From Calendula officinalis (taxonomy: Eukaryota; Streptophyta; Magnoliopsida; Asterales; Asteraceae): a stretch of DNA of 64,000 nucleotides. The position numbers were made by a program, and so were the translations under genes. The notes beneath the pieces are model-generated. The model saw nothing but the letters and a program-made list of their open reading frames with translations, was not told the origin of the DNA and did no database searches. The stretch lies in the NCBI GenBank assembly GCA_963853835.1, contig OY970823.1, positions 68,106,779 through 68,170,778 on the forward strand, written 5' to 3'. Below are positions 33,820 to 46,400 of this stretch, piece by piece (within the stretch, counting starts at the first letter, position 1; each line of letters begins with the position of its first letter).

Positions 33820-34133
33820 TACTACATACGTATCAAAATAAATGACACATTTGAGATAACACGGGTTTTTAGGCGAAAAATTAAAAAGTTGTTTAAGATT
33901 GCTTAAAGTGAATAGGTAGTGGAGAATGAGTCCTATTAATTTGAATAAAGTAATATTAATGATGTATAAAAGTAAAAGTAAGGGTAGAAATATAATTTCA
34001 TTTTATTAAAGTAGATAGTTGTTGGAGATATGGTCACACTTTTTTATTAAATAAGGTAAATTTCAAAAGTGTATCACTTATTTTGTTGCACTCCAAAATA
34101 GAAAGTGTATCACTTATTTTGATACGGTGGTAG
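33820..34133. mobile_element. Stowaway-like MITE
   Basis: The left end CTACATACGTATCAAAATAA and the right end TTATTTTGATACGGTGGTAG form imperfect inverted repeats. The interior carries the shared TGGGAGAATGAGTCC and TTAAAGTAGATAGTT-type blocks. Confidence 0.65.
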
Positions 34134-35089
34134 TATATATAAATGGTTAACCATATATCGAATTTTCACAACGGTAAAGACAAGCATTAAATTTGTAGTT
34201 ACAATGTTAGTTATATGTTTCCCTTTTCAACTTGATAAATGTTCTAGTTGATTAAAACTGTAATTGATTTGTTATACCATTTTTGTTATACCATTTTTAG
34301 TATTATTTTGAATATTGCAGCAGTACTTTAAGACTCTTTTTAGTTACATGATACTTTAGGTTACACATTAATAATGGTTGTGACTTGTATACACTAACGA
34401 AATGATCATAACATCCACATATAGAGTTGTTTTTCCAAATTTATTGTAGCATACTGTAAAAGAATAGAAAGATGTGAAAATAATGGCCATGAATGAGTAG
34501 CCCCATAAACATGCACATGCCTTTGTTCCCTAGCTCCCTGCCACTTGGGGCATGGCTATTTTTAATTATACAGCTATGTATCATTTATAATTATCATTGA
34601 TTAAATATTCAATTTATTTAAATAATATAGTAATTTTATTGAAAATGATAATAATCTACAGGATGTAAAAGATCTACCAATAGCATTATAGCAACTACAT
34701 ACTTCGTATAAACAACGATGCATTATGCTATAATGGGAATATGAAACCATCAACATGCTTACATGCATGTTCCTGACAACAATGACAAGAAAAATAAAGA
34801 TAAAAACATTATTAAACACTCCAAATTAATATGTTTTGTGAGGCAAACGAGTAGGAGATTCATTGTTTTTGTCCATTACAAATGTGAATCATCTTTAGAC
34901 AAATTCTATATACTATTAAACTTAATTTTCTTTCTTAAAATAAACAAAAAATACACAAAAAGGAACAAAACAAAAAGAAATCCAAACACATTCAAACATT
35001 AACAGCTTGATCCATGCATCCTTGTTCTTTAATGATTTTGAAGTTGTCATGAACTTGAACCGGGATTAGAATTTGCTTCGGATATGAGT
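34134..35089. other. Intergenic and 3' flank of the Aux/IAA gene
   Basis: AT-rich and noncoding. The last few hundred bases before 35090 should hold the Aux/IAA 3' UTR. Confidence 0.4.
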
Positions 35090-36897
35090 TTAGCACCTGT
35101 TCTTGCATTTCTCCATCGCTCTCGGGGCTGCAAATTAATTAAATCAAGATTAAGGTTAATTAATTACAATATCAAACTAACATTTTTTTCAAGTTATGTG
35201 CTTAATTACCTAGTCCAATGGCATCCGATCCCTTCATGATTCGAAGGCGCTTGCAAGAATCAACGAACATTCTGAACAAAAAATGAGTAATTTGGAATGA
35301 TGAGAAACATTGTTTTCTTGATCATTAATATTTTTTAATTAAGATCAAGAACTTACTGCCATGGGACATCGCCTACGAGCATCCAATCACCATCTTTATC
35401 TTCATAGCTTGGAACATACTCAGAACTGTTCAAAAGATCCATCAACTTGTTCTCATTCATGAAATCAATCATTCCTTGGGATCCATAATCTCCTGCAATG
35501 GAAATAAAAAGAATATTATTATAAGAATCCATCATGGTAAAGATAAAAAAGTTACACAAACAAGAAGAAAAAAAATAATTAATTTAATATCTTTGAAACC
35601 TAATTTTCCTATAGGCATAAGAATATGAATTTTGAAAATTTTATGTCATTCGGGGTATAAAGGAATTATAAAATAATTTTACACAAGTATGTTTTTACCA
35701 TTAGATTTTTTTAACGGCAAAAGGAAGAGGAACATGGAGTTTTGGTTTTTTACCATTTAAATGTTCCAAGGCGTAAAACTTATAAACTATTAGTTGAAGA
35801 AAACCATCATTAATATTGATTATAAAAAAAATCATTGGAAAACAGAAGTCGCGCAAAAAGTTGTACTATATAATATTGGAACAAATAAAATACTCAATAT
35901 TTTTTATACATAATTGTAGCTTGTGAAGTATTAAGATAAAACTTAAATACGTGCACGTATTTTAATTATTATTAAACTAATTAAGAGATAATCATAATCC
36001 TCATGTGCAAGACTTTGTAAACGAGAAAAATGAAAACTTTCATCATTTTGATTATTTACACGATAACTAACCCATAAGCGCAAGATTTAGGGTCAAAATC
36101 TTCTAAGTAGCAAGCAAATTTTAACTATTGGTATAATTATCTGGTAATTACTTAATTAGTGGACTTAAGACATACCCATGGTGAAGGAGCTAAACATCTT
36201 GGCCAAAGCATCGGATAGTTGTTGATAACTCTCATACAACCTGAGGTCCACCTTGCGAAGATACGGTGCTCCATCCATGGAAACCTTCACAAACGCCGCC
36301 ACATTGCCGCCGGTGACCTTCTCAGTTTCCTCGTTGTTACTCTTCTGAGCCATCACGTTTTTGCGATAGTTTCGCACTGGCGGCCATCCTACCACTTGTG
36401 TCCTATTAATCCAAAGATTAATTAATAAAATAGAACAATTAAGAAGAATTTAGAATCCATATATATATATTAATTAAACAATTCTCAATAATATAATTTA
36501 AACATAAATTTTATAAAGCTATATATTATGTTCAAATATAGTACTTAATTTCTTGAAATGGTATACATGTAAACATGAATCTTTTAAATAAAAACACACA
36601 TATGATATATATGTGTGTATTATTTATGTATGTGTATGTATTGTTATAATGGATTAAAGAAGCTTACTTGGCTGGTGGTTTGATCAAATCTTGGTTGGTT
36701 TTGGCTGAGTTTTGCAACTTGTTATCATTCAATCCAGTTGAAGATGAAGATTGAACATTTGGTTGAAGATTGAGCATGAGATCAACGGTCTCCGAGTAGC
36801 CACGTTTTCCGGTGACCTTTAACGTCTCCGCCTCACAACCACCGGCTCCTCCACCGGGCAGGCCAAGGCATAGCTCAGTTTCCTTTAGGTGCATCAT
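35090..36897 (-). CDS. Aux/IAA auxin-responsive repressor (IAA7/14/16/17 type, 5 exons)
   Basis: This is a nuclear transcriptional repressor that binds ARF factors and is degraded through TIR1/AFB when auxin is present. Exons, in transcript order, are 36897-36668, 36402-36176, 35492-35357, 35271-35210 and 35127-35090. All introns are GT-AG and the join gives 230 residues. Domain I is TELCLGLPGG (EAR-type repression motif, about 7-16). A KR pair follows near residue 31. The degron VVGWPPVRNYRKNVM is about 80-94, at the start of exon 2. The PB1 domain spans about 110-215: VKVSMDGAPYLRKVDL carries the basic face, and EYVPSYEDKDGDWMLVGDVPW the acidic OPCA face. It ends APRAMEKCKNRC, typical of this clade. 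The start is the first of two adjacent ATGs. Confidence 0.95.
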
Positions 36898-37039
36898 GTT
36901 TTATTTTGCAATTAAGCAATCAAAAGTTTCTTAATTTCTTTTTTGCCCTTCTTCAATTCTTGTTTATAACTTCAATATATTCTTTCCTATGGGATGAGAG
37001 AGAGAGAGAGAGAGAAAAGGAGAGAATTGCAATAAGAAA

Positions 37040-37070
37040 GAGACAGATCGAGGTTCATGTGCATATATAA
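37040..37070 (-). promoter_or_regulatory. Aux/IAA core promoter: TATA-like box and TGTCTC
   Basis: On the minus strand, TTATATATGC (37070-37061) lies about 165 bases upstream of the start codon. It is followed by TGTCTC (37045-37040), the canonical auxin response element core bound by ARFs. A GA tract (about 36996-37014) lies in the presumed leader. Aux/IAA genes are commonly auxin-induced, which fits, but activity is inferred. Confidence 0.5.
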
Positions 37071-38065
37071 GAAAGAGTTGCATCCTTTGCAATTTGCATA
37101 ATGAACCGACGGCTCATATGCAAACACGTGGTAGTATTTCGTTTGTAAATCTTCTAGGATCAAGGGCTTATTTTGATGATAAATAAAATAATACAAGTGT
37201 CACGAGTAATAATTATTAGTAGTACTCCTCTTCAATTCTTTCTTCTAAAAACAATATTTAGGTCTCATTAATTCATACTCAAATGATTAAAGTTGAACTA
37301 GAATAAGCTAATGATTTTAAATCCAAAAGATTCGTGGAGAGTAGATAATTTAATCATCAAAATTACAATGATGGACCACGGATAAATTTTTTCATATGAA
37401 ATATAAAGAAAACGTTCAAGGATGTCCATTATTTTTATGAAGTCCCGAAGAACAAATCTCAATCATTGATCAATAAGATCTGATGGTCAAGATTAGTCAC
37501 ATATTTTATACATGAAGGAGTATTTTGATCATTTGACACTTGAAAAAAAAATTCAATTTTTTTTAATTATTTTTGTTATTTTTTCATTGAAAAATAATAT
37601 TTATTTGATAATTACGTGTAGTACTTAATCACATGCTATTTTAGTGTAAAATCACATGTGATTATATATTTAATCACATTTAATGTTTTAGTTCACATGT
37701 GATTCAATGTGATTCAGTATGCAAAAGAGAGAAGTGGAGTAAGGAAGAGAGAGAAACAAGAGAGGTAAAATGCCATATCTACCCTCATGTGCAATACACA
37801 TGACCATATTTAACAGCCTAATTTAACGAATGTTAGGTTTAAGGACCGAAATCGATACGAAATCCGATACTTAGTGACTATCGGTGTAACTTCTAGAATT
37901 TAGAGACTAAATTCAAAACTCAAGTCAAAGCACATGAACTACCTGTGCAATTTACTTTTTTTATAACAAGGTATCATTAAAAAAATTAGATATAATAACA
38001 CTCTTCATTCTTATTTACCAATTAAAATTATCCTTATATTTCATCAGTGACGATTTTCCTTAAAG
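37071..38065. other. Aux/IAA upstream and intergenic DNA
   Basis: No gene. Several copies of the palindrome-like ATCACATGTGAT lie at about 37650-37710. AT-rich otherwise. Confidence 0.4.
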
Positions 38066-38392
38066 TATTAGGTGTGGTGGCTTGGGGTAGGATGTCACCT
38101 CCGCGCCACCTATGCGCCACATCATTATTTCACATTTCACGTTCAAAAAAAATATAAATCATCCTATACCATCACTAACCAATAATACTCCTTTAAAAAA
38201 ATAAAAATCATTAAAAAAATAATAACCACTCACCTCCCATTGGTCCCAAAACACCATCTTTCCTCCTATTGGTTCGTGGGCTACGCCACCCATCCGACTT
38301 GGGGCCTTACTCACCCAGCTTGCGGTGCAGTGGCTTGAGTCGAAAGCTGAGGTGGCATCCGACTCGAAGTCCCTTTCGTTACCACACCCATT
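38066..38392. mobile_element. MITE-like inverted repeat (GGTGTGGT ends)
   Basis: The left end TAGGTGTGGTGGCTTGGGG and the reversed right end AATGGGTGTGGTAACGAAAG form imperfect inverted repeats around a core rich in CCAC and AT blocks. Target duplication is unclear and no protein is encoded. Confidence 0.4.
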
Positions 38393-38758
38393 TCTCTATT
38401 ATTGAAGTACAATTCTATACATTTTTATATCAATAATAATCATTACTTGAGTTTAATTAAAAACTTAGTAGACCATAAGGCTTTAAAAAAAAATATTATT
38501 CTTAATAATATTTATATTGACATTTCATCAATAATAGAACACTTTTATTAAATAATAAACCAAACCAGTTGCAACAGAAATTTTAAATGGGTAAACATAT
38601 TAGTTCTTTTACCCTTTTTAATCATTAATTAATCCATCGTCTTCATGATGATTATCATTTAGTTATTTGTAATGGTTTTCCTAATGCAACGAATAAGTTG
38701 TTTTCTAAATCCATCATTTTAAAAGATCTATTAATGATGATTTTCTATTTAAATAATA

Positions 38759-39239
38759 CCTCCGTATCAAAATAAGTGATACACTATCCTAAAAGGGGTG
38801 GAACAAAATAAGTAATACATTTCAAAATCTTTCCTTATTTGGCAAAAAAGTGAGACCTCTTCTCCACCAACCATCTACTTTAATAAAGTGAAATTACTCT
38901 TTTACTCTTACTTTTACATTTAAACATCATTAATATTACTTAATTCGAAATAAGTAGGGCTCATTCTCCACTGGTGAAAATGATAAGGTGTTGCCCATGA
39001 CCAAGATCATGGGTTCAAGTCCGTCATGGACGTGGGGTTTATTCCCCATAGGTGGAAGGTTCGAGGGAAGGCATATTGCCCCTTGTGGATGTCACTGTCT
39101 AGGCTCGAACCACTAACTTAATAACTGGCCGTTCAAAAAAAAAAACTACCCACTTTAACATATTTTAAACTATCTTTTAATATTTTATCTCAAAAACCGT
39201 ATTTCTCCAAATTTATAACTTATTTTGATATGGATGTAG
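38759..39239. mobile_element. Stowaway-like MITE split by a SINE-like insert
   Basis: The left end CCTCCGTATCAAAATAAGTG and the right end ACTTATTTTGATATGGATG match the Stowaway family. The interior is interrupted at about 38973-39145. Confidence 0.65.
38973..39145 (+). mobile_element. tRNA-derived SINE-like element
   Basis: It holds an A-box-like TAAGGTGTTGCCCATG and a B-box match GGTTCAAGTCC (about 39012-39022), followed by a body of about 110 bp and an A-tail of about 11. Removing it restores the Stowaway interior seen in sister copies. No clear target duplication was found. Confidence 0.55.
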
Positions 39240-39608
39240 TAGAAAATTTATGTTCATTATATGTACTCTAATATATGTACTCTAATATATATCCCAGTGC
39301 ATACATTAGAAATATCCTATTTGTAAAATAGATTTAAGCTGAAACAGACACTTAAATTAAGAAAAAATGAAAATACGCATAGTTATTAAAGGTGTAGTAG
39401 CTTTTTGGGGGAAATTTTATTGAAGGTGGCATGATTAGGCGAAGTAGCCAAACCGCAATTGTGGTCCTAATTTGAGTTCAAACGCCTATATCATCAAATA
39501 AACAACTAGCTACCATACATGGAAAGGTATCCACTTTTCAATTAATGTAGAATATGGTTTATACTTAAAATAGATATTCTCAAGATCCTTTTTTAATGGT
39601 AATATATA

Positions 39609-39921
39609 TTTCATCCGTATCACAATAAGTGACACAAATTGGCTTACACGGTTTTTGAGGTAAAAGATTAAAGTAGAGGTTAAAATAGATTAAAGTATAT
39701 AGTTAGTGGAGAATTGGTCCACATTTCTTGAATAAAGTGATATTAATGAGTTTTAAAAGTAAAAGTAAGGGTATAAGGGTAATTTCACTTTATTAAAGTG
39801 GATAGTTAGTGGGTATGGGTCCCACTATTTTTACCAAATAAGGAAAGTTTTCAAATTGTGTCACTTATTTTGATACATCCCAAAAATGGAAAGTGTGTCA
39901 CTTATTTTGATACGGAGGAAG
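39609..39921. mobile_element. Stowaway-like MITE
   Basis: The left end TTCATCCGTATCACAATAAG and the right end CACTTATTTTGATACGGAGG with AAG, followed by TA. It abuts the Harbinger element at 39930. Confidence 0.7.
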
Positions 39922-40158
39922 TAGTATAACACTATGCGTATTAGTCACTCATGTAATCTCTGTGCCACATCAGCTTTCTCTCTCATGATCAAACACATGA
40001 CCAAACAGTGATCAAACACCCGCAACGGGTGACCGATAACTTTTTTTTTTAATTTCATTTAAAATTAAAAACATTACATTCATAATAATTAAAAACCATT
40101 ACATTACTAATGAAAAAACATTACATAAATAAATTAAAACTACTAAAAAAACAAGAAA

Positions 40159-41429
40159 CTAAAAATCCAAATTATATTTGGATTTGATTGTCGCTTTCTT
40201 TCTCAAAACCCACTCAAGATAGGGACCGCTCAAGTGGTCATGCTGTTCAGCGTAAAATTTCATTTGCTCCATCTCGTAGCTTTCTTTTTGCATGGCCATA
40301 AAATCAATTATAGACGCTTTTCGGAGGTTAAAAAAGTCGTATGTGGCTTCTTTCCAACACTCGACTAAATGCTAAGCCACATGCGGCTCATCGACATCTG
40401 GACCTTGACCAGCTGATGACGATGCCGCTGCTTTCTTCTTCGCCTTGTCCCGCCCCATTGGTCGAGGGGGTGCAACTTCCACTTCTTTGTCATACTGATC
40501 CGCATTGATGCTGACATGTGATGAGTACTGCTCTCCCGACGTCCTTGACTTTTTTCCACGAGCCTTCGCGAAAATCCGCCAATTATTTTCGGTATTCTTG
40601 ATCCTTCCACTTTGGATGGTCCTAAAAAAATCTCCAGCACTCCACCTCTGTGAAGTCCTCTACATGATCAACTTTATATTCACCACAAGCCCGCTCGTAC
40701 AACATTTGGTCGTTCGCCCCACTTTGGTTTCTTCGTACGAGGTTGTCATAAATCGCACAAGAGTTTGCAATTTTAGGCCGAAGCCTATTATTCCACTTGC
40801 AGTTTAGGGAGTCGTATGTGCAGTTCGTCCCCTCCATTTCTTTGTCAAAGTAAGTTAACACATCCTGCCAAAATTCGGTGAGCACTATGTAGTTAGCTTT
40901 CACGACATCTTCTGACGTGTTGATCCAAGCTTTGCATAAGGCTATCTCTTCGGCCTTCGTCCATGTCACGCTTCCGCCGGTCGTACCTTTTTGCGGTGGT
41001 TGACGCCTTTTTAATACCTTCTTTGTCGGTGCTACAACGGGGGAGTCGGAAGACTCGGATGACTCGACGTCGAGGGGAGCGGCGGGAGTGGTGGGAGAGG
41101 CGGAGCCCGAGCCAGTTTGTGTTCGTGGTTGGTATTCGAATTGGTCGAGCCCTGCGAAAGGATCAAAATTTTCCATGTTAGGAAATTTTTGGTAATGTTG
41201 TGGTGGTTGTTGTTGTTGTGGTGGTGGTAGTGGTGGAAAGTATGGTTGGTATGGTTGTTGGTAGTAGGGAGAGCAAATGGTTATTTTGATAACCTTGTGG
41301 TTGAGGATGAGTTTGGTGTATATAAATTGGTGGTTGAAAGTTGATAGAGGGGGTTTATTGAGTGGGATTGTTTGGTTGGCATCACAATTTTGAAGCTTTT
41401 AATTTGGTAGCTTTGTTCTTGGAAGACAT
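40159..41429 (-). pseudogene. Harbinger ORF1 (SANT/Myb-like protein), disrupted
   Basis: ORF1 proteins of this superfamily are DNA-binding partners of the transposase. The start at 41429 (MSSKNKATKLKASKL) soon meets a stop, and a Gln/Pro-rich N-terminus is frameshifted. The longest intact stretch, 41176-40622, has a Ser/Pro-rich segment then the SANT-like core VTWTKAEEIALCKAWINTSE and CKWNNRLRPKIANSC. A homopolymer slip of seven T (about 40616-40622) ends that frame. The true frame continues through NWRIFAKARGKKSRTSGEQY, meets one in-frame TAG near 40376, and ends at 40159. Plant databases often label this protein type glutathione S-transferase T3-like. Confidence 0.8.
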
Positions 41430-41681
41430 TTTTGAGAGAATAGAGTGTGTGATTGAGTATATTAGAAAGAAATGAGAGGTGTGAAATGTTTGGTAAAAGA
41501 ATTGGATATTTATAGGGTAAAAGAAGAGGTAAAAATTAAGTTTGAAAGGGGTGTTGATTTATTAAAATAGCCGTTGGGTGTGGGGGCGGGTGAAAATTGG
41601 AGTCGTTGGAGGTCGCATCTCAACGGTCGACTATACGACCTTTATGGCCTCGGGACGCGTCGGGTGGTTCGTGTGTAACGC

Positions 41682-41709
41682 GGGGGGGGGGGGGGGGGGG
41701 GGGGGGGGG
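41682..41709. repeat. G28 homopolymer
   Basis: An uninterrupted run of 28 G inside the Harbinger terminus, where related copies have mixed GC sequence. The true length in the organism may differ, because such runs sequence and assemble poorly. Confidence 0.9.
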
Positions 41710-41771
41710 CTTCGAGGTGGTCTAGGTGGAGGTTCGTGACGATATCTCGGTCGCCGTTACGCATAGTCTAA

Positions 41772-43175
41772 GGGTTTTTCTTATGGGCATATGATAATGT
41801 GCGTTTAATGAGTTGTTAATTTTTTTTATTTTTTTTTTGAACTTGACGTTACTTGTGATGTTCCATATTAGTGTTAGAGTTAGGATATAAGATTGTTAAC
41901 ATTGGACTTCGCAAATGATGTTATTGCTAGATATTGTTATTGTTACGTTTTCTAAAATGGTTTGTAACTTATGTTTCAAGTTTTAATCGACTCTGTAGCA
42001 GACACTATCCCCTTTTCTATGCACCACCAAAACGATTGTGCTCCTTCCCCTTTGACCAGGGTTAGTCCAATTAATCTTTGGATCCTAATTATAATTCTAA
42101 AACAGGGCTCCTAAAGTAAATTTTTTTAAATAAATAAAGTTCTAATGATAATTTAAAAATATTGACTCATCTCTATGTTTTTTTTATTACACTTAATCTA
42201 CTCATTTGCGCATAGTAGGACTTGAACTCATGATCCATATGTCATGAACAATAATTTATAAACATCAATATCACTAGGCTGCAACCGGTTTTTCGTTTAG
42301 GCCCATAGCCTACTCATTTTTAATATTTTATTGGGTTTATCATTTTACTTTTCTTTAAGTGGCTTACCCATCTAAAATTCTAAATACATAAACTAATTTT
42401 TTTAAAATCGTCTCCTAAAATTTGTGGGCCTCAGGTAACACCGTCCCTGCCCTTTGACCACCACTACTGATTTCCCCTTCTCTCATGGTAGCAAACCAAA
42501 ATCACCCCTTTTTTTTAGTTCAAAAAGCTTTTTTTAACTTTTAACCATTAAAGTGCCTTTTTTATGCATGATCACAGAATTCGTGATTAAGAGTATCTTA
42601 CACCAATTTTAAACTTGATTGACCCTTTATGACGTTTTTTATGGTATGGTGGGTATGTTTGAAACCTTTTATAAATTTCAATGGCCTTGTTGTAATATTA
42701 TACATAGTAATATTCAATTTTTCTTGCACTCACAAGTACCATGTATAAATGATCGGTTGCATACAAGTTGAGCACACAAAAAATATATTCTACAATATTT
42801 ACAAAATGATTGACAGATCTAAGAATTGAATCAAGTTCTTCCCCCTTGAAGTTTCTGACCGCCATCCCATTCTTCTATATATTGACTTTCTTAAAGAAAC
42901 ACATTTTCTCTTGATACAATAATTAATGGCTTCCCATGTTCCTTTTTCAATAATATGAACACGATTTATCATATGAATTTACCAAGCAATATGCTTAATT
43001 AGCCATCATTCCTTAAGCTATTATTTCATTTGCTTCAAAATACACGTAATTATATTATTATAAATAAAAAATTTAATATATCTTTGTTTTCTTTTCTACT
43101 TATTTAAGCTTCTTTAACGAAGTAATTACGAAGAACCCAAACCTATTAGATTCTCCCAGAAAGACCATGAGATTG
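41772..43175. other. Intergenic with a SINE-like piece
   Basis: No gene was recognised. At about 42190-42285 (minus) the sequence reads GCAGCCTAGTGATATTGATG and then GGATCATGAGTTCAAGTCC, an A-box/B-box arrangement like that of a SINE head. The same GTAGCCTAGTG start occurs at 32148. Confidence 0.4.
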
Positions 43176-43178
43176 TAA

Positions 43179-43480
43179 GACCGGTGCTAACAGTGACGCA
43201 ACTAACGCCATCAGTTTTTGCCAAATCGATGTAATATCAGCTCATACTCTAACTGACATTCAGTTGATATAGTAATGTCAACAATACATTCTCTAGTTTT
43301 TTGGATCTCACTATTATAAAACACAAACACACAAAATACTAAATATCCTATTAAAATACATTGGGTCCCGCCTCAAACTCTTCTCCCCTCTTCCTTGAAC
43401 CGCCGAATCTAGCCGACGAGCTGGCACCGATGAACCGTGCCAATCCGTTGGCACAGGTTCAAGTTGCAGTCCTAGAGACA
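43179..43480. mobile_element. Probable Harbinger-type MITE, right end uncertain
   Basis: The left end GACCGGTGCTAACAGTGACG is preceded by TAA and resembles the ends of the element at 4430-4831. GTTGGCACAGGTTC at about 43448 may lie near the other end. The boundary is approximate. Confidence 0.4.
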
Positions 43481-43499
43481 TTGTTTGTAATATTAAGTT

Positions 43500-46400
43500 G
43501 TGCGAAAAAATTGTCGTTCAATAAAATTAACTTCTATTTCTCTTTTAAGATAAAACTTTCCATATTATAAGTTTCTTTTTCTATGCTGTTTTCTATGAAT
43601 TATATACGAAGTATAGGACAAAAAGAAAAAGAAATATATAGAACAAAAAGAAAAACAATTAATATATTGTACGTAAGAACCCTAAAATGTAACATGTCAT
43701 GTGAAGCGGACTTCATGAGTTCCCTGACAGTCTGTGTAATCAAAGAGGAGGAGGTCGGTTGGGAACATATCACTGAATATGCATTGATGTTTATATGTAT
43801 GTGCGCATATAACATATTTTTCTCTAAATTATTAAATGATATAATATATAATTTAATATTATTAACCATTAAGAACAAATGAATATATATAGTTAGTTTA
43901 ATGCGAGAATATTCTTATTTTGTGACAACGTGATAACTATATAATTACGTGTTAATTTAAAAATAATTCAAGTTATTCATGAATTAATTTTAATAAATAT
44001 TCAAATATGATTAAAAAGAATAGATAAATTATAAATTAACTCTTAATTACAAAACATTTTTTTTATTGGTAAATAAAATAAATTGTTTATACATAAAAAA
44101 AGACATGTTATTAAAACATGTGAATTATACATGTCTCACGTCTTAATACTGTTAACCTTGATTGATACACATGATATGAGGAACTTATGATTTACATTTT
44201 ATATTTAATGTATTTTTTAAGAATAATAATTATTAGTTTACATTTAAAAGTGTTAGATATGATAATTCTAAGATTGGCGCACGTACTCCTTTCTTGCAAA
44301 ACCAAACACGTATGTGTGTCGATTTGTCATCCAATATTATTGGTGTCGCAATCTTATGAGAGCGGGTTGAATGGAGCCCTAATTCATTTGATGGAAACTA
44401 CACACGGAAAACATTTGGAAGTGCATAGCTTTGGGCATGGCATGGCCAACTGCAACTCTTGGATATGTAGACACACAAACATGTAGCAATAAAATGGTGT
44501 GATAAATACTATGAGTAGTTTTAGGGTATGGTTGTTACTTGCAGACAAGTCACATCCCCTAAGAGAAAGAAACATCCCTAACCCTAGTTGTGCCCTTTGA
44601 ATGGTCAATTCCACACCCGAAGCTATCCCTCGATCGTTGTTTACCTCGAGATACTTGGGGCACTAAATAGTTCTGATACTTTGATAGATACCGAGTTCGA
44701 AAGTATTCCCTCTTGAATAGCCAAGTCTAAATAAAAAACAGTGTTTGTTAGGTCCAAACCCAAAATTTTGGTTAATAGTCCAATATTTAACCAATTAACG
44801 TTGTAAAATATTAACCAAGCAACCAAACAAAATAACTGAAACAGAGCCGTTTGTAATTGTGGTTAAGGGGAACTCGTGCCTAATCGAGCCTGAGTTGGAG
44901 ACTAGTCTGCATACATATAAGGCTTGAGATGAGTCGAGCTCGAGTTCGAGCTTTCTAAAATAAAATGAGTTGAACTCGAACCTAATCGAGCTTGAATTTG
45001 ACTCAGCTTATTTAATCGTGAGAGGATATGACACCATTGACCAAACTTGATTTGGTCATCACTACACATAATAAATAATTACATTGCATTAAAATTAAAA
45101 AAAAAAATTGAATGACAAAAAGATAATCCGGAAGAGTTTTGATATTGTTATCATCCTCGCCATGAGAACCGACAACTATTAAAATTAAAATTAAGGGCGC
45201 AAAACTAAGCAGCCATATAGACGCTCTTCTCTTGGCTTGCCTTTTTTGGTTTCCGTTCAAAAAAAAGAAGAAAACACGCTATGGAAATGGAATAGCATTT
45301 ATGGAAGGTAGCTAGGCTAGGGTGGTTAAATTCAACGTAACACAACTGTTTCATGGGTGTCTAGTAGTGCTGGAGTTGGGTTGAGGTTTGTGGGGTACGA
45401 TCGGAGGGTGTTCTTAGATAATATTTGTTGTTGTCTATTACATGTAAACAGTTTACTTAGGATTTGTTCTTAGCTATTCCGCAAACTGATTGCATCTTTA
45501 TTGTATCAATTATTGCTTAATAAAGAAAAGTTTAAAAAGTGTTGAGTGTCACAATAAATTTAAATTGGTCAGTGAAAGCGTATAGGTGTCATATTTTACT
45601 TATTATGGGACTAAAACACATTATAAACAATGTTTTATCAACATTAAATTAGTATTTTTAATAAGGAAAATGCTAATGACAGCCCTTACAAAACACACAA
45701 AAGACAACCCCTGAATTTTAAGAATATTATTTTTTTAATCAATGTACAAACTTTTTATGCATGTTAGTGACAGCCCTAAGAACTGTCATTAGCAAAACCC
45801 TTTTAATAAATAGAAAATTAACTATATTATAGATTTATAGAACCCAAGCGAGAAGCTAGAATAAGGGGAAATTACAACAAAATGACGATATTATTGTTTC
45901 TATCTTTATCAAAGGCCCGGCTAATAAAGATCAACATTAATTACCACATGCATCTACATTATTTACTTATTATTAAGAGATAATATTGCTTCATGCTAAA
46001 TATTTCTATTTATCTTCTAATTTATTTAATAGAATTAAGAAAAAAGAATCAATAAAATCCACATGTCAATTATTTAATAGCTGGGGAGTAGAAAAATTCG
46101 ATAGTAAGCGATACAATTTCTCTTAATTGCAGGACCTACATTAAATTGGATTATAATAGAAATGAAAATAAAATACAACTATGGGAAATACTAAATATGT
46201 CTATACTAGCTACAAAACTCTCCCGATGGGCGGGTATGCTGTAAATTTTAGTATGTAGAAAAATGTCCAAAAACTTTATATACTTCTAAATGACATAATA
46301 ATCGATAGACGTGATGATGATTTTGTACAAAAAAACGGTAAATGAAGAAATGTTACATATAAATGTTACATATAGTTATTTGTTTCCTTCGCTGATTGAT

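Larger units (their letters stand above)
39930..41768 (-). mobile_element. PIF/Harbinger-like element with ORF1 only
   Basis: The element is flanked by TAA at 39927-39929 and 41769-41771. The left end CACTATGCGTA and the reversed right end GACTATGCGTA match at 10 of 11 bases. It carries a broken ORF1 on the minus strand and no DDE transposase, so it is nonautonomous. Promoter sequence for ORF1 (CCCTATAAATA on the minus strand) lies at about 41510-41520. Confidence 0.85.

Noticed and set aside
40505..41181. Plus-strand frames over the Harbinger ORF1
   Set aside because: Antisense shadows of the ORF1 pseudogene.
45012..45260. 82-codon minus-strand frame with a hydrophobic segment
   Set aside because: No recognisable motif and surrounded by repeat-like DNA. 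A hydrophobic stretch alone is not enough.
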